From: an uncultured Clostridia bacterium
GTDB lineage: Bacteria; Bacillota; Clostridia; UBA1381
Direction of reading: 5' to 3'
NCBI GenBank assembly: GCA_947624165.1
Contig: CANQJC010000004.1
Coordinates: 1 to 64,000 of the forward strand
DNA length: 64,000 bases
The notes under the pieces are model-generated. The model was not told the origin of the DNA. It worked only from the letters and a program-made list of their open reading frames with translations, and ran no database searches. Position numbers and translations under genes: made by a program. Positions 18,766-28,741 of the stretch are shown here, one piece after another; positions within the stretch are counted from its first letter, which is position 1, and the number at the start of each line of letters is the position of its first letter.

Positions 18766-19404
18766 ATGAATTTGGTATTGATGGGACCGCCGGGAGCGGG
18801 AAAAGGTACTCAGGGCGAGATTTTATCGAAGAGACTCGAAATAAACACGATCTCGACCGGCGTCATGCTGAGAAACGCTATAAAGGAACAGACCGACGTC
18901 GGCAAGCTCGCCGAAAAATATATCAATGAGGGAAAACTTGTTCCCGACGACGTAATGGTTAAAATTATACAGGAGAGACTCGCCAAGCCTGACTGCGCGA
19001 ACGGATTTATACTTGACGGATTCCCGCGCACAACGGCGCAGGCCGAGGCACTCACCGCTTCGGGAGTAAAAATAGATAAGGTACTGTCGCTTGAAGTGGA
19101 CGACAACAAAATAGTTGAACGTCTGTCATCGAGACGCGAATGTTCACAGTGCGGCGCGCCGTACAACGTTATTTCAAACAAACCCAAAACCGAGGGCAAG
19201 TGCGATAAATGCGGCGGCGAGCTTATACAGCGGGCAGACGATAATCCCGAAACGATAAAGAACAGACTTAACGTTTATCACGAACAAACAGAGCCTATAA
19301 AGGCATATTACGAGAAGGAAGGACTTCTCGTAACAGCCAAAGGCGAGGAAAAGCTCGAAGATACGACCGCGAACGTCGCCAAGGCTCTGGGACTTGAGGT
19401 GTAA
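18766..19404 (+). CDS. adk: Adenylate kinase
   Basis: 212 residues. P-loop GPPGAGKGT at 7-15, NMP-binding domain, DGFPRT at 84-89, and a zinc-type LID with Cys126, Cys129, Cys146, Cys149. It interconverts AMP, ADP and ATP. It follows secY by 14 nt, the standard Firmicute arrangement. Confidence 0.98.
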   Translation: MNLVLMGPPGAGKGTQGEILSKRLEINTISTGVMLRNAIKEQTDVGKLAEKYINEGKLVPDDVMVKIIQERLAKPDCANGFILDGFPRTTAQAEALTASGVKIDKVLSLEVDDNKIVERLSSRRECSQCGAPYNVISNKPKTEGKCDKCGGELIQRADDNPETIKNRLNVYHEQTEPIKAYYEKEGLLVTAKGEEKLEDTTANVAKALGLEV

Positions 19405-19409
19405 GTTTT

Positions 19410-20156
19410 ATGATTACCATAAAATCAGCAAAGCAGGTCGAAAAAATGCGTGCGTCGGCAAAGGTCACAAAGGAAGCACTGGAGCTTCTCGAAAAGCATA
19501 TAAAACCCGGCGTGACCACGGCGCAGCTTGATAAAATAGCATATGATTTTATCGTATCAAAAGGTGCTAAACCTAATTTCCTCAATTATAACGGCTTCCC
19601 CGGAAGTATATGCACATCGGTCAACGATGAGGTGGTACACGGAATACCGAGCCAAAGAACGGTACTTCGGGAGGGCGATATAATAAGCATAGATATGGGC
19701 GCGGTACTTGACGGGTGGCACAGCGACGCGGCAAGGACGTTCGGCGTCGGCAGGATAAGCGGCGAAGCGCAGCGTCTTATCGACGTAACGCGCGAGAGTT
19801 TCTTTGAGGGAATTAAGTATTTGAAGCATGGTGCCAAATTAGGCGATGTTTCGTCGGCTATACAGAATTATGTTGAAGCGCGCGGCTACGGCGTTGTCCG
19901 CGACCTTGTCGGTCACGGTATAGGTCAAAATCTTCATGAGGACCCGAGCGTGCCGAATTTCGGCAGAGCGGGTCACGGCGTGAAGCTTGCCGCGGGTATG
20001 ACGCTCGCAATTGAGCCCATGGTCAACGAGGGCAGCTACAAGGTGGCGGTACTCGACGACGACTGGACTGTTGTGACCGACGACGGAAGCTTGTCCGCCC
20101 ACTATGAAAACACCGTATTGATTACGAAAGACGGTTATGAAATATTAACGTTGTAG
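19410..20156 (+). CDS. map: Methionine aminopeptidase, type I
   Basis: 248 residues, pita-bread fold. Metal ligands D95, D106, H169, E202 and E233 and substrate-side H77 are all visible. It removes initiator Met from nascent proteins. No N-terminal zinc finger, as usual for type Ia. Five nt after adk. Confidence 0.97.
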   Translation: MITIKSAKQVEKMRASAKVTKEALELLEKHIKPGVTTAQLDKIAYDFIVSKGAKPNFLNYNGFPGSICTSVNDEVVHGIPSQRTVLREGDIISIDMGAVLDGWHSDAARTFGVGRISGEAQRLIDVTRESFFEGIKYLKHGAKLGDVSSAIQNYVEARGYGVVRDLVGHGIGQNLHEDPSVPNFGRAGHGVKLAAGMTLAIEPMVNEGSYKVAVLDDDWTVVTDDGSLSAHYENTVLITKDGYEILTL

Positions 20157-20165
20157 GAGTAAGGT

Positions 20166-20423
20166 ATGGAAATTATAGAGGGTTCGATAGTCCGTTCCAT
20201 AGCGGGACGCGACAAGGGAGATCTGTTTATAGTTCTTTCACGCGAGGGCGACTTTGCATATCTCGCGAACGGAGAGCTTCGAAAAGTAGACCGTCCCAAA
20301 AAGAAAAAGCTCAAGCACTTGCAGGGAACCAATTCCGTATCGGAATTTATACACAATAAACTGGAAACAGCGGGAAAGGTTACCAATGCCGAGGTGCGAA
20401 AAGCATTGTCGGAGTTTAATTAA
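20166..20423 (+). CDS. KOW-domain RNA-binding protein (L14e-like)
   Basis: 85 residues with a KOW/SH3-like fold: residues about 5-45 ([19 protein letters not shown]) followed by a basic KKKKLKHL stretch. Proteins like this lie between map and infA in many Clostridia and Bacilli and are assigned to the L14e-like group; their role is unknown but the context suggests ribosome association. GGAGTAAGG precedes the ATG. Confidence 0.85.
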   Translation: MEIIEGSIVRSIAGRDKGDLFIVLSREGDFAYLANGELRKVDRPKKKKLKHLQGTNSVSEFIHNKLETAGKVTNAEVRKALSEFN

Positions 20424-20463
20424 GGCTTCTTTACAAGCGTATCACGGAATAGGAGGATATAAC

Positions 20464-20682
20464 GTGGCTAAGGACGATGTATTAGAATTAGAAGGCAAGG
20501 TCGTGGAAAACCTGCCGAACGCAATGTTTAAAGTAGAGCTTGAAAATGGGCATCAAGTGCTGGCACATATTTCAGGCAAGCTGAGAATGAATTTCATAAA
20601 GATTTTGCCGGGAGACACGGTGACTATTGAAATGAGCCCTTACGATCTCACGCGCGGCAGAATCACCTGGAGATCCAAGTAA
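20464..20682 (+). CDS. infA: Translation initiation factor IF-1
   Basis: 72 residues from a GTG start with AGGAGG at 20451-20456. Single OB fold, with the conserved [26 protein letters not shown] and LTRGRITWR segments. Occludes the A site during initiation. Confidence 0.98.
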   Translation: MAKDDVLELEGKVVENLPNAMFKVELENGHQVLAHISGKLRMNFIKILPGDTVTIEMSPYDLTRGRITWRSK

Positions 20683-20712
20683 TAAACCTGAACAGAGACG
20701 ACAAGGAGGTAA

Positions 20713-20832
<120 letters not shown>

Positions 20833-20952
20833 AGCATTATTAAATTTGTTCATGACTTATTCAAGCGACAAGCGGCTGCGTAGCTTGACTGAGCAAAAGT
20901 AAAACAACACATAAATTTTTTGATGATATCTTATTTGGAGGTGTAGAAAAGT

Positions 20953-21321
20953 ATGGCAAGAATAGCAGGTGTTGACTTACCGAGAGAAAAAAGAGTAGAA
21001 GTTGGTCTTACCTATATATACGGCATTGGACTTAAAAGCTCACAGAAAATTCTTTCCAAGACAGGGGTTGACCCCGACACAAGAGTAAAGGATCTTACGG
21101 AATCCGACGTAAGTAAGCTCAGAGAGGTTATCGACTCCGAGTATACCGTTGAAGGAGATCTTCGCCGTCAGATCGCTCTTGACATCAAGAGACTGATGGA
21201 AATCGGATGCTATCGCGGTATCCGTCACAGAAAGGGTCTTCCCGTAAGAGGACAGAATACAAAGAACAATGCGAGAACCCGTAAGGGACCGGCGAGAACG
21301 ATCGCAGGTAAGAAGAAATAA
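20953..21321 (+). CDS. rpsM: 30S ribosomal protein S13
   Basis: 122 residues beginning [16 protein letters not shown], with helix-hairpin-helix LTYIYGIG and the basic tail [15 protein letters not shown]. It contacts P-site tRNA. TTTGGAGG precedes the ATG. The 120-nt gap before it holds only a weak CAAGC/GCTTG dyad. Confidence 0.98.
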   Translation: MARIAGVDLPREKRVEVGLTYIYGIGLKSSQKILSKTGVDPDTRVKDLTESDVSKLREVIDSEYTVEGDLRRQIALDIKRLMEIGCYRGIRHRKGLPVRGQNTKNNARTRKGPARTIAGKKK

Positions 21322-21338
21322 AGGAGGGACTAAACTAA

Positions 21339-21737
21339 ATGGCTAAGGTAGCAAGAAAAACTACGCGTACAAGACGCCGCGACAGAAAGAACGTTGAAAA
21401 GGGTGCGGCTCATATCCGTTCAACCTTTAACAATACAATCGTTACAATTACAGATACGGCAGGAAACGCTATATCGTGGGCAAGTGCCGGCGGTTTAGGC
21501 TTCCGCGGTTCGAGAAAGAGTACGCCGTTCGCAGCTCAGACGGCTGCCGAAACGGCTGCAAAGGCGGCAATGGAGCATGGAATGAAGACCGTTGAGGTTT
21601 ACGTAAAGGGTCCCGGCGCGGGACGTGAAGCGGCGATCCGCGCGCTTCAGGCAACAGGTCTTGACGTTACGATGATAAAAGACGTAACGCCCATTCCTCA
21701 TAACGGATGCAGACCGCCAAAGAGAAGAAGAGTCTGA
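21339..21737 (+). CDS. rpsK: 30S ribosomal protein S11
   Basis: 132 residues with the conserved [15 protein letters not shown] and [13 protein letters not shown] segments and the Arg-rich C-terminus CRPPKRRRV. Part of the 30S platform. AAAGGAGG precedes the ATG. Confidence 0.98.
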   Translation: MAKVARKTTRTRRRDRKNVEKGAAHIRSTFNNTIVTITDTAGNAISWASAGGLGFRGSRKSTPFAAQTAAETAAKAAMEHGMKTVEVYVKGPGAGREAAIRALQATGLDVTMIKDVTPIPHNGCRPPKRRRV

Positions 21738-21767
21738 TTGTATTATTTTGTAAAGGAGGAAAAGAGC

Positions 21768-22361
21768 ATGGCAGTAAACAGACAGCCGGTTTTAAAGAGA
21801 TGCAAGACATTGGGCATCAACCCCGCGACAATGGGTATCGACAAGTCGACGAACAGAAACCCGAAGCAGGGAAGAAGAAAGCAGTCGGAGTACGGCTTAC
21901 AGCTTAACGAAAAGCAGAAGGTTAAGTTCATATACGGCGTACTGGAGAAGCAGTTCAGAAAATACTATGTTATGGCGACGAAGAGACAGGGCATCACAGG
22001 TGAGATGCTTCTTCAGATTCTTGAGTCCAGACTTGACAATGTTATTTTCAGATTGGGCTTGGCAAATACAAGAAGAGAGGCAAGACAGATCGTTAATCAC
22101 GGTCACATTACCGTAAACGGTCAGAAGGTGGATATTCCCTCATATCTCGTTAAGGCGGGCGACGTGATTTCCGTAAGAGAAAAGAGCAGGAACTCAGCGA
22201 GAATCAAGGAAATCGTTGAAACAAACGCAAACAGAAGTATTCCAAAGTGGCTTTCAATGGACAAGAACACGCTTACAGGCAAAGTTCTTGCGTTGGCGGC
22301 AAGAGAAGACATTGATTATGAAGTAGAGGAACACCTTATCGTCGAGCTTTATTCTAAGTAA
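21768..22361 (+). CDS. rpsD: 30S ribosomal protein S4
   Basis: 197 residues. The S4 domain (about 87-150: [34 protein letters not shown]) is intact. The N-terminus begins [16 protein letters not shown] with only one Cys, so this is the zinc-free form. AAAGGAGG at 21752-21759 selects this ATG. S4 is a primary 16S rRNA binder. Confidence 0.97.
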   Translation: MAVNRQPVLKRCKTLGINPATMGIDKSTNRNPKQGRRKQSEYGLQLNEKQKVKFIYGVLEKQFRKYYVMATKRQGITGEMLLQILESRLDNVIFRLGLANTRREARQIVNHGHITVNGQKVDIPSYLVKAGDVISVREKSRNSARIKEIVETNANRSIPKWLSMDKNTLTGKVLALAAREDIDYEVEEHLIVELYSK

Positions 22362-22471
22362 TCTGATGTCACCCTCGGTAAGTGGATATATATACGTTTT
22401 GATGAGTTGCTTCGGAGCGGAATGTACAAGCCGCTTCGGGCATATCTCGAATTTTAAAGGAGGGTTCCCAA

Positions 22472-23422
22472 ATGATAGAAATGGAAAAGCCTAATATAGA
22501 ATGTGCCGAAATGAGCGAGGACGGAAGATACGGTAAGTTCGTCGTATCGCCCCTCGAACGCGGATACGGTACCACTCTCGGAAACTCACTTCGCAGGATC
22601 TTGCTTTCGTCCTTACCGGGCGCGGCTGCGACGTCGATAAAAATCGACGGCGTACAGCATGAATTCTCAACGGTGCCGGGAGTAACGGAGGACGTCACGG
22701 AAATTATCCTTAACATCAAGAAGCTTGCTCTTAAAATTCACGGAGATCTTCCGAAAACCGTTTATATTGAGGCAAAGGGCGCGCAGGAAATCACGGCGGC
22801 TGATATAAAGCGTGACGACGATGTTGAGATATTCAATCCCGATCTTCATATTGCGACGCTCAACGATGATGCTAATCTTTATATTGAGATTACTCTGTCA
22901 AAGGGCAGGGGCTATGTGAGTGCGGAAAGAAACAAGCAGAGCATGCAGCCCATAATCGGAGTAATCCCTGTGGATTCTATCTATACTCCTGTAACTAAGG
23001 TGAATTACACAGTAGAGAATACCCGTGTAGGTCAGTACACGGATAGGGAAGAGCTTGTGGTTGAGGTTTGGACAAACGGTACCATAAAGCCCGACGAGGC
23101 GGTATCGCTCGCAGCCAAGATAATGAACGAGCTGCTTTCATTGTTCGTGAATCTTTCGGACGACGCGAAGAACGCGGAAATCATAGTCGAGAAGGAAGAG
23201 AACAAGAAGGAAAAGGTTCTGGAGATGACGATTGAAGAGCTGGATTTGTCGGTCCGCTCTTACAACTGCTTGAAACGCGCGGCTATCAACACGGTGGAGG
23301 ACCTCACCAACAAGTCCGAGGAGGACATGATGAAGGTGAGAAATCTTGGAAGAAAGTCGCTTGAGGAAGTCATAAACAAATTGAATGGTTTAGGTCTTTA
23401 CCTTAAAAAAGAAGAAGATTAA
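22472..23422 (+). CDS. rpoA: DNA-directed RNA polymerase subunit alpha
   Basis: 316 residues. N-terminal dimerisation domain ([20 protein letters not shown] region at about 29-48) and C-terminal domain from about 240 with the helix-hairpin-helix segment [23 protein letters not shown] used for UP-element and activator contact. AAAGGAGGG precedes the ATG. Confidence 0.98.
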   Translation: MIEMEKPNIECAEMSEDGRYGKFVVSPLERGYGTTLGNSLRRILLSSLPGAAATSIKIDGVQHEFSTVPGVTEDVTEIILNIKKLALKIHGDLPKTVYIEAKGAQEITAADIKRDDDVEIFNPDLHIATLNDDANLYIEITLSKGRGYVSAERNKQSMQPIIGVIPVDSIYTPVTKVNYTVENTRVGQYTDREELVVEVWTNGTIKPDEAVSLAAKIMNELLSLFVNLSDDAKNAEIIVEKEENKKEKVLEMTIEELDLSVRSYNCLKRAAINTVEDLTNKSEEDMMKVRNLGRKSLEEVINKLNGLGLYLKKEED

Positions 23423-23438
23423 ATAGGAGGTAACGGTT

Positions 23439-23783
23439 ATGCCGGGAACAAGAAAGTTAAATCGCCCAACAAGCCAGAGAAAAGCTATGCTGCGTAATCT
23501 CGTAACAAGCTTTCTGGAGACGGGTAGAATTGAAACTACTCTGACGAGAGCAAAAGAAACTCAGAGCATGGCGGAAAAGATGATCACTCTTGGAAAAGCC
23601 AACACATTACATTCCCGTCGTCAGGCATTGGAGTTCATCACAAAGGAAGACGTTGTAACAAAGGTTTTTACTGAGATTGCTCCCAAGTATGCCGAAAGAA
23701 ACGGCGGCTACACAAGAATTTATCAGACGGGACCGCGCCGCGGAGACAGCGCGCCCATGGCGATTCTTGAGCTTGTAGACTAA
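23439..23783 (+). CDS. rplQ: 50S ribosomal protein L17
   Basis: 114 residues, short bacterial form, with [20 protein letters not shown] near the start and the conserved [20 protein letters not shown] end. Last gene of the ribosomal block; a strong terminator follows. Confidence 0.98.
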   Translation: MPGTRKLNRPTSQRKAMLRNLVTSFLETGRIETTLTRAKETQSMAEKMITLGKANTLHSRRQALEFITKEDVVTKVFTEIAPKYAERNGGYTRIYQTGPRRGDSAPMAILELVD

Positions 23784-23790
23784 AATATAA

Positions 23791-23819
23791 AAAACGGCTT
23801 TCAATAAAGCCGTTTTTTT
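23791..23819 (+). terminator. Terminator of the ribosomal block
   Basis: AAAACGGCTT pairs with AAGCCGTTTT around a TCAATA loop, followed by T7 overall. Confidence 0.93.
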
Positions 23820-23831
23820 GTTTCCGCGCTA

Positions 23832-23860
23832 TTGCGTTTTAAAGCATAACGGTATATAAT
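23832..23860 (+). promoter_or_regulatory. Promoter of nitroreductase gene
   Basis: TTGCGT (23832-23837), 17-nt spacer, TATAAT (23855-23860), 27 nt before the ATG. Confidence 0.65.
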
Positions 23861-23886
23861 GTAAGAAAAAACGGGAGGTAACGATA

Positions 23887-24390
23887 ATGAACGTAACGGA
23901 AGCGATAAGAGCGAGACGAAGCGTGCGCAAATACAAGGACGCGCAGATACCCGACGAGGACGTCAAAACCATACTGGAAGCGGCGATGTGCGCGCCGAGC
24001 GCGTGCAATACGCGCCCGTGGGAATTTGTTGTTCTGAAAAGCGACGCGGCAAAGCAAAAAGCACTTGATATCCATCCTTACGCGAAGCATCTCGCGCAAG
24101 CATCGATAGGTATTCTCGTATGCGGCAGACCCGATTTGCAGGAAGGTATAGCATCGGGCTTCTTCCCGCAGGACTGCGGCGCGGCGATTGAAAATATCCT
24201 GCTTCAATGCACGGAGCTTGGTTACGGTTCCTGCTGGTGCGGAATATATCCGGGAGAAGAAAGAACGCCGAAGTTTAAGGAAGCGTTCGGTCTCACAAGC
24301 ACGCCGGTCGCGCTGATAGTTGTCGGCGTGCCGGACGAAGCACCCGCCATGCGCGGCTTTTACGACGAAGAACGCGTGACGGTATTGTAA
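23887..24390 (+). CDS. Nitroreductase family protein
   Basis: 167 residues of the FMN-dependent nitroreductase fold. The N-terminal RRSVRKYKD motif and the CAPSACNTRPWEFVV segment (about 38-52) bind FMN; the CxxLGYGSCWCGIYPGE-like region (about 108-125) is typical of the Clostridial branch. Substrate unknown; flavin-dependent NAD(P)H oxidoreductase is the safe call. GGGAGGT precedes the ATG. Single gene between two terminators. Confidence 0.92.
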   Translation: MNVTEAIRARRSVRKYKDAQIPDEDVKTILEAAMCAPSACNTRPWEFVVLKSDAAKQKALDIHPYAKHLAQASIGILVCGRPDLQEGIASGFFPQDCGAAIENILLQCTELGYGSCWCGIYPGEERTPKFKEAFGLTSTPVALIVVGVPDEAPAMRGFYDEERVTVL

Positions 24391-24393
24391 ATA

Positions 24394-24420
24394 AAAAAAA
24401 CGGCGTAAAGCCGTTTTTTT
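24394..24420. terminator. Bidirectional terminator
   Basis: CGGC/GCCG stem extended by A/T pairs, with A8 on the left and T7 on the right; shared by the convergent nitroreductase and isocitrate dehydrogenase genes. Confidence 0.88.
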
Positions 24421-24430
24421 ATGGAATAAT

Positions 24431-25642
24431 TTATATCATTTTCTTCAATCTCTCATCCACGGCGCGGAGGAAGGATTCCGTATCGACCGTCTGTTTATTC
24501 GGGAGCGTTGACAGAGCGGCGAGGTCGCCGGTCATTACGCCGTCCTCGATCGTCTGTATTGTGGCTTTTTCGAGACTGTCGGCAAACGTCACAAGGTCGT
24601 TCAATCCGTCCAACTCGCCGCGTTTACGAAGCGCGCCCGTCCACGCGAAAAGCGTCGCGACGGAGTTCGTCGATGTCTTTTCACCCTTTAAATGCTTGTA
24701 ATAATGACGCTGGACCGTGCCGTGAGCCGCTTCATATTCATATATGCCGTCGGGCGAAACGAGCACCGACGTCATCATCGCAAGCGAACCGTAAGCCGTC
24801 GCGACCATGTCCGACATCACGTCCCCGTCATAATTTTTGCAAGCCCATATGTAACCGCCGTTTGAACGCACAACTCTTGCCACAGCGTCGTCTATGAGCG
24901 TATAGAAGTATTCAATGCCGGCAGCGTCGAATTTTTTCTTGTACTCCGCGTCAAAAATTTCTTGGAAAATATCCTTGAAGCGGTGGTCGTACTTTTTGGA
25001 AATCGTATCCTTTGTCGCGAACCAAATATCCTGTTTCATATCGAGCGCGTAATTGAAGCACGCTCTCGCGAAGCTCGCGATCGACTTGTCGCGGTTGTGA
25101 ACGCCCTGAATGATGCCGTCCTCGTCCGCGAAATCATATATAAGCTCGCGCGTCTCGTTACCGTCCTTATCGGTCGTTACAAGCTCCGCCTTGCTTCCCG
25201 CCTTGACCTGCATTTCGACGTTCTTGTAAATATCTCCGTATGCGTGACGCGCTATTGTGATAGGCTTTGTCCATGTGGGGATGTACGGCGTGATGCCCTT
25301 TACAAGAATGGGAGTTCTGAATACCGTGCCGTCGAGCATAGCTCTTATAGTACCGTTCGGCGATTTCCACATTTCCTTTAAGTCGTATTCGTCCATTCTT
25401 GCGGCGTTGGGAGTGATCGTAGCGCACTTTACCGCTACGCCGTATTTCTTCGTTGCGTTCGCGCTGTCGATAGTTACCTGGTCGTTTGTCGCATTTCTGT
25501 ATTCGAGACCGAGATCGTAATATTCGGTTTTAAGATCGATATAAGGCGTAAGAAGTATATCCTTGATCATCTTCCATATGATTCTTGTCATTTCATCTCC
25601 GTCCATCTCAACGAGCGGCGTTTTCATTTGAATTTTTGGCAT
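24431..25642 (-). CDS. icd: NADP-dependent isocitrate dehydrogenase (eukaryote-like class)
   Basis: 403 residues. It belongs to the homodimeric class related to mitochondrial and cytosolic IDP: the start [15 protein letters not shown], the metal/substrate region [20 protein letters not shown] and the cofactor region [15 protein letters not shown] are characteristic. It converts isocitrate to 2-oxoglutarate, here probably for glutamate synthesis. The frame is open further upstream, but AAAGGAA at 25651-25657 selects the ATG at 25642. No other TCA-cycle gene is adjacent. The promoter at 25701-25729 would put a GC-rich hairpin in the leader. Confidence 0.96.
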   Translation of the reverse strand: MPKIQMKTPLVEMDGDEMTRIIWKMIKDILLTPYIDLKTEYYDLGLEYRNATNDQVTIDSANATKKYGVAVKCATITPNAARMDEYDLKEMWKSPNGTIRAMLDGTVFRTPILVKGITPYIPTWTKPITIARHAYGDIYKNVEMQVKAGSKAELVTTDKDGNETRELIYDFADEDGIIQGVHNRDKSIASFARACFNYALDMKQDIWFATKDTISKKYDHRFKDIFQEIFDAEYKKKFDAAGIEYFYTLIDDAVARVVRSNGGYIWACKNYDGDVMSDMVATAYGSLAMMTSVLVSPDGIYEYEAAHGTVQRHYYKHLKGEKTSTNSVATLFAWTGALRKRGELDGLNDLVTFADSLEKATIQTIEDGVMTGDLAALSTLPNKQTVDTESFLRAVDERLKKMI

Positions 25643-25664
25643 TATAATCATTCCTTTCATTTTT

Positions 25665-25690
25665 AAAACGGGGCTGAATCCAGCCCCGTT
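25665..25690 (-). terminator. GC-rich hairpin: terminator of EAL gene and/or icd attenuator
   Basis: Perfect 10-bp stem AACGGGGCTG/CAGCCCCGTT with a 4-nt loop, followed on the minus strand by TTTT. It lies 42 nt after the upstream gene's stop but downstream of a candidate icd promoter, so it can be read as terminator or as a leader hairpin. Confidence 0.75.
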
Positions 25691-25700
25691 GCTTACATAT

Positions 25701-25729
25701 ATGCTATCATAAAATACTTGTAATGTCAA
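25701..25729 (-). promoter_or_regulatory. Candidate icd promoter
   Basis: On the minus strand: a perfect TTGACA (25729-25724), 17-nt spacer, then TAGCAT (25706-25701), four of six matches. Confidence 0.5.
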
Positions 25730-25731
25730 TA

Positions 25732-28572
25732 TTATTTTGAGCTGTCGAGCAGCGATTCGAAATCGGAGCAAGGCAGAGGTCTCGAATAGAAGAAGCCCTG
25801 TACCATATCGCAGCCCGCGTCCTTGAGGAAGTCACGCTGCGCTTTCGTCTCCACGCCCTCGCATATTGTTTTAAGCTGTATTTTTGATGCCATTGTAATT
25901 ATCGCTTCGACAATTACCCTGCCGCGCACATCCGTTTCCGCGTTGTCGATGAAAACCTTATCGATTTTAAGAGTGTCGATCGGCACTTTACGCAGCAGAT
26001 TGAGCGATGAATATCCGCTTCCGAAATCGTCCATGGAAATACTGAAACCGCGTTTTTTCAGGTCGTATATAAGCTCTATCGCGCTGCTGTCGGCTTCGCT
26101 GAATATACTTTCGGTAATTTCCATTTCTATGTACTCTTTCGGGATCTGATATTTGCTCACGAGAGAGTCAAGCTTTTCCGCGAATTTTTTGTCGCCCAAA
26201 TGACAGCGCGACACGTTCATGGATACCGGCACGACAGGCAGACCGCGGCGCAAGCGTTCCTTCAGCGTCTTGAACACGGATTCATATACGTAAAAATCAA
26301 GATTTATGATAAATCCGTTCTGTTCAAACAGCGGCACGAACAGTCCGGGAGAAATCAGACCCTTCTCCCTGTGGTTCCAGCGCACGAGTGCTTCCGCGCC
26401 GATAATTTTGTCGCTCGAAAGCTCGTACTTGGGCTGATAGAATACGACGAACTCACCCCTGTGCAGCGCGTGTACCATCTCCACCTCGATATTGTTCTTT
26501 GTGTCTAACTGCGCCGCCATCTCGTCTGTAAAATACCGCAGATAATTTGTGCTTCTGCCGGGCGTTTCGTCCTTTGCGATATTCGCCTTATCTATATAGC
26601 TTGACAGCGGGATCTTCGGGTCGTAAGACGGTATCGGACACACGCCCGTCTTTATCGGTACGCGATATTCCGACGAATCGTGTATATGTATGTCTATATG
26701 CTCGAGAGAATCAAGCAAAACGCGGTTTTCCGCTGTATCCTCCACAAGGATAATAAAATTATCGCTTTGCAGTCTGGCATACAGTCCGTTATCCTTGAAT
26801 ATCTTTGCAATCTCGTTTGATATGCTCACAAGCGTTTGGTCGCCGATTATGTGACCGAATCTGTCGTTTATGAGCTTAAAATTCCTTGCGTCGACAGACG
26901 CGAGCAGGAAAGGCTTATCGGGATTTTTCGCGAGCATTTTCTCAGCCGTTTTATAGAAATACTGACTGTTATGTATGTTGGTGAGAGAATCGCTTTGCGC
27001 GAGCATCTTAAAATACCTTTCGCGAAGCTTGAACACGGCTATTATCGCGATCAAAGCGAGCAGCGCGGCGATAAGCAGCCATTTGTGGCGGTAAAGCATA
27101 TCCCTTACGTTATACACGTAGGAATTGCTCATCGCGTACATTTCGATACCGTCCTCCGCGCCTTTGAGCGGCGTATATGAAATAGAATCGTTTATAAGAT
27201 TTACCACGTCCTGCGGACATGTAACCTTTGAAATTCCGAGACTTACGGGTATCGTCATGGTTTCGTCGCCGAGTGCTTTCAGACGCGGATGCGTCGACAG
27301 GCTTGTTTTTGTGTGCATATCTATCGACGAGATGAGCGCGCCGTCCACCGAACCGAATTCAGCGGCGCGTATAAGCGAGTTTACCGAGCGGTACTGCTTT
27401 ACGGTCCATGACGGATATTCCTCGGCAAGATAATTTTCGATCCATACGTCGTCCTTTAATACGCCGATTTTATGCTCCGCGCCGTCCGAAAGCGTCTCGA
27501 CGCTTTCCTTCACTATCGGAACGAAATCGAGCGACGTATACGGCTTTGACGCTTCTATCAGTCCCTGCGTCGAGCCTGAGACGGTAAGAATAATATCCGC
27601 TCTGCCTATAATGATGCTGTTCATCGTTATATCTTCCTGTTCGCCGGGTACGTACACAAGCTCCAGGTTACAGTTTTGAGCAATTTTTTTAAGCTCCTCA
27701 ACATAAATTCCCGTATATTCCGAAGTCTCCTGGTCGAGGTAAGCCAAAGGATAATGATTGTTCGATACGAAAACGCGCAGCTTCTGCTGCGTCTTTGACG
27801 CGCGGTTGGCTTCGGGCGTAAGTGGAAGCATATTCGCATACGGTATATTAAAATAATTTTGATAAAGATCCGACATGAAGAACGGAGCGACCGCTTCATA
27901 ATCGGTCAGTACGGAATTAAGGAATGAAAGCATCTGCGCGTCGCCTTTTTTAACGGCGCAGTAATAGTCGAACTGTCCGCATTTAGCCGCAATACGCAGT
28001 CCGTCCGGCGCGGATGTCGCCGGAGTGAGTATCGCCGAAACGCTCTGCGACTTTGCCGCTTCATAGAGCGCGTCTATATCGTTAAAATAAATCGGAGTAA
28101 AAGTAAAATTGTTTTTCGCCGCGTATCGGGATAAATCGGGGAGGAAGTAAGAATCCTTAAGCATACCGATCTTCATGCCCGTGAAATTGGCAAAATCCTC
28201 AAAATATATGTCGCTTTCCGTTGAAGTAAGCAGGGTAAGGAACCCCGTAGCCATTGGCTTTGAGGTGTAGTCGAGCACGGACGCGAGAGCGTCGCTTTTC
28301 GGCACCATGCAAAGGAAATTCACCGCACCCGAATTAAGCGCGCCAAGCCCCTCGGAGAGGTTGAAATCCTTTACGATGTTAAGGGCGGTATTGTCCGCTT
28401 CGGTGAATACGTCCTTGATGCTCGAACGCGCGTAGTCCGATATGTTGTTCCCCAAAAATTCATAGTCGGCGAGTATACCCGCATTATACGTTTTTTCCGC
28501 GTAAACGGTGAATGATGAAAGCACAGGTATAATCACGAAAAAAGCGAATAAAAGCTTTTTAATGTTCTTCAT
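25732..28572 (-). CDS. Dual solute-binding sensor with degenerate GGDEF and EAL domains
   Basis: 946 residues. Signal/anchor segment at about 4-25. Two extracytoplasmic periplasmic-binding-type sensor domains follow (about 30-250 and 262-480, the second clearly SBP_bac_3-like: [16 protein letters not shown]). A membrane span lies at about 498-516, then a GGDEF domain (about 525-670) and an EAL domain (about 685-946). The GGDEF signature is replaced by QSDNF near 602-606, so cyclase activity is unlikely. The EAL motif (EALVRW, about 727-732) and [10 protein letters not shown] are intact, predicting c-di-GMP hydrolysis controlled by an extracellular small ligand. The ATG at 28572 has GAGG just upstream; an in-frame ATG at 28587 has none. 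A TATAAT at 28616-28611 is the likely -10. Confidence 0.92.
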   Translation of the reverse strand: MKNIKKLLFAFFVIIPVLSSFTVYAEKTYNAGILADYEFLGNNISDYARSSIKDVFTEADNTALNIVKDFNLSEGLGALNSGAVNFLCMVPKSDALASVLDYTSKPMATGFLTLLTSTESDIYFEDFANFTGMKIGMLKDSYFLPDLSRYAAKNNFTFTPIYFNDIDALYEAAKSQSVSAILTPATSAPDGLRIAAKCGQFDYYCAVKKGDAQMLSFLNSVLTDYEAVAPFFMSDLYQNYFNIPYANMLPLTPEANRASKTQQKLRVFVSNNHYPLAYLDQETSEYTGIYVEELKKIAQNCNLELVYVPGEQEDITMNSIIIGRADIILTVSGSTQGLIEASKPYTSLDFVPIVKESVETLSDGAEHKIGVLKDDVWIENYLAEEYPSWTVKQYRSVNSLIRAAEFGSVDGALISSIDMHTKTSLSTHPRLKALGDETMTIPVSLGISKVTCPQDVVNLINDSISYTPLKGAEDGIEMYAMSNSYVYNVRDMLYRHKWLLIAALLALIAIIAVFKLRERYFKMLAQSDSLTNIHNSQYFYKTAEKMLAKNPDKPFLLASVDARNFKLINDRFGHIIGDQTLVSISNEIAKIFKDNGLYARLQSDNFIILVEDTAENRVLLDSLEHIDIHIHDSSEYRVPIKTGVCPIPSYDPKIPLSSYIDKANIAKDETPGRSTNYLRYFTDEMAAQLDTKNNIEVEMVHALHRGEFVVFYQPKYELSSDKIIGAEALVRWNHREKGLISPGLFVPLFEQNGFIINLDFYVYESVFKTLKERLRRGLPVVPVSMNVSRCHLGDKKFAEKLDSLVSKYQIPKEYIEMEITESIFSEADSSAIELIYDLKKRGFSISMDDFGSGYSSLNLLRKVPIDTLKIDKVFIDNAETDVRGRVIVEAIITMASKIQLKTICEGVETKAQRDFLKDAGCDMVQGFFYSRPLPCSDFESLLDSSK

Positions 28573-28674
28573 TCGGTCAATCCTCATTTAATAATTTTTT
28601 TCTACAAAATATTATATAACATTTTGTACAAATAAGCAAACATTATTTTAAAAAAATGTTATTTTTTTTTCAAT

Positions 28675-28703
28675 ACATATTGAGACGAAAAGCGCATATA
28701 CAT
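28675..28703 (+). promoter_or_regulatory. Candidate sigma-E promoter of spoIVA
   Basis: ACATATT (28675-28681), 13 nt, then CATATACAT (28695-28703), similar to the mother-cell sigma-E pattern (ATATT and CATACAAT with 14-15 nt). Spacing is one short. spoIVA is a sigma-E gene in Bacillus, which supports but does not prove the site. Confidence 0.35.
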
Positions 28704-28741
28704 ATAACATATATTTTGGACAAAAGGAGGAGACGTAAAAA

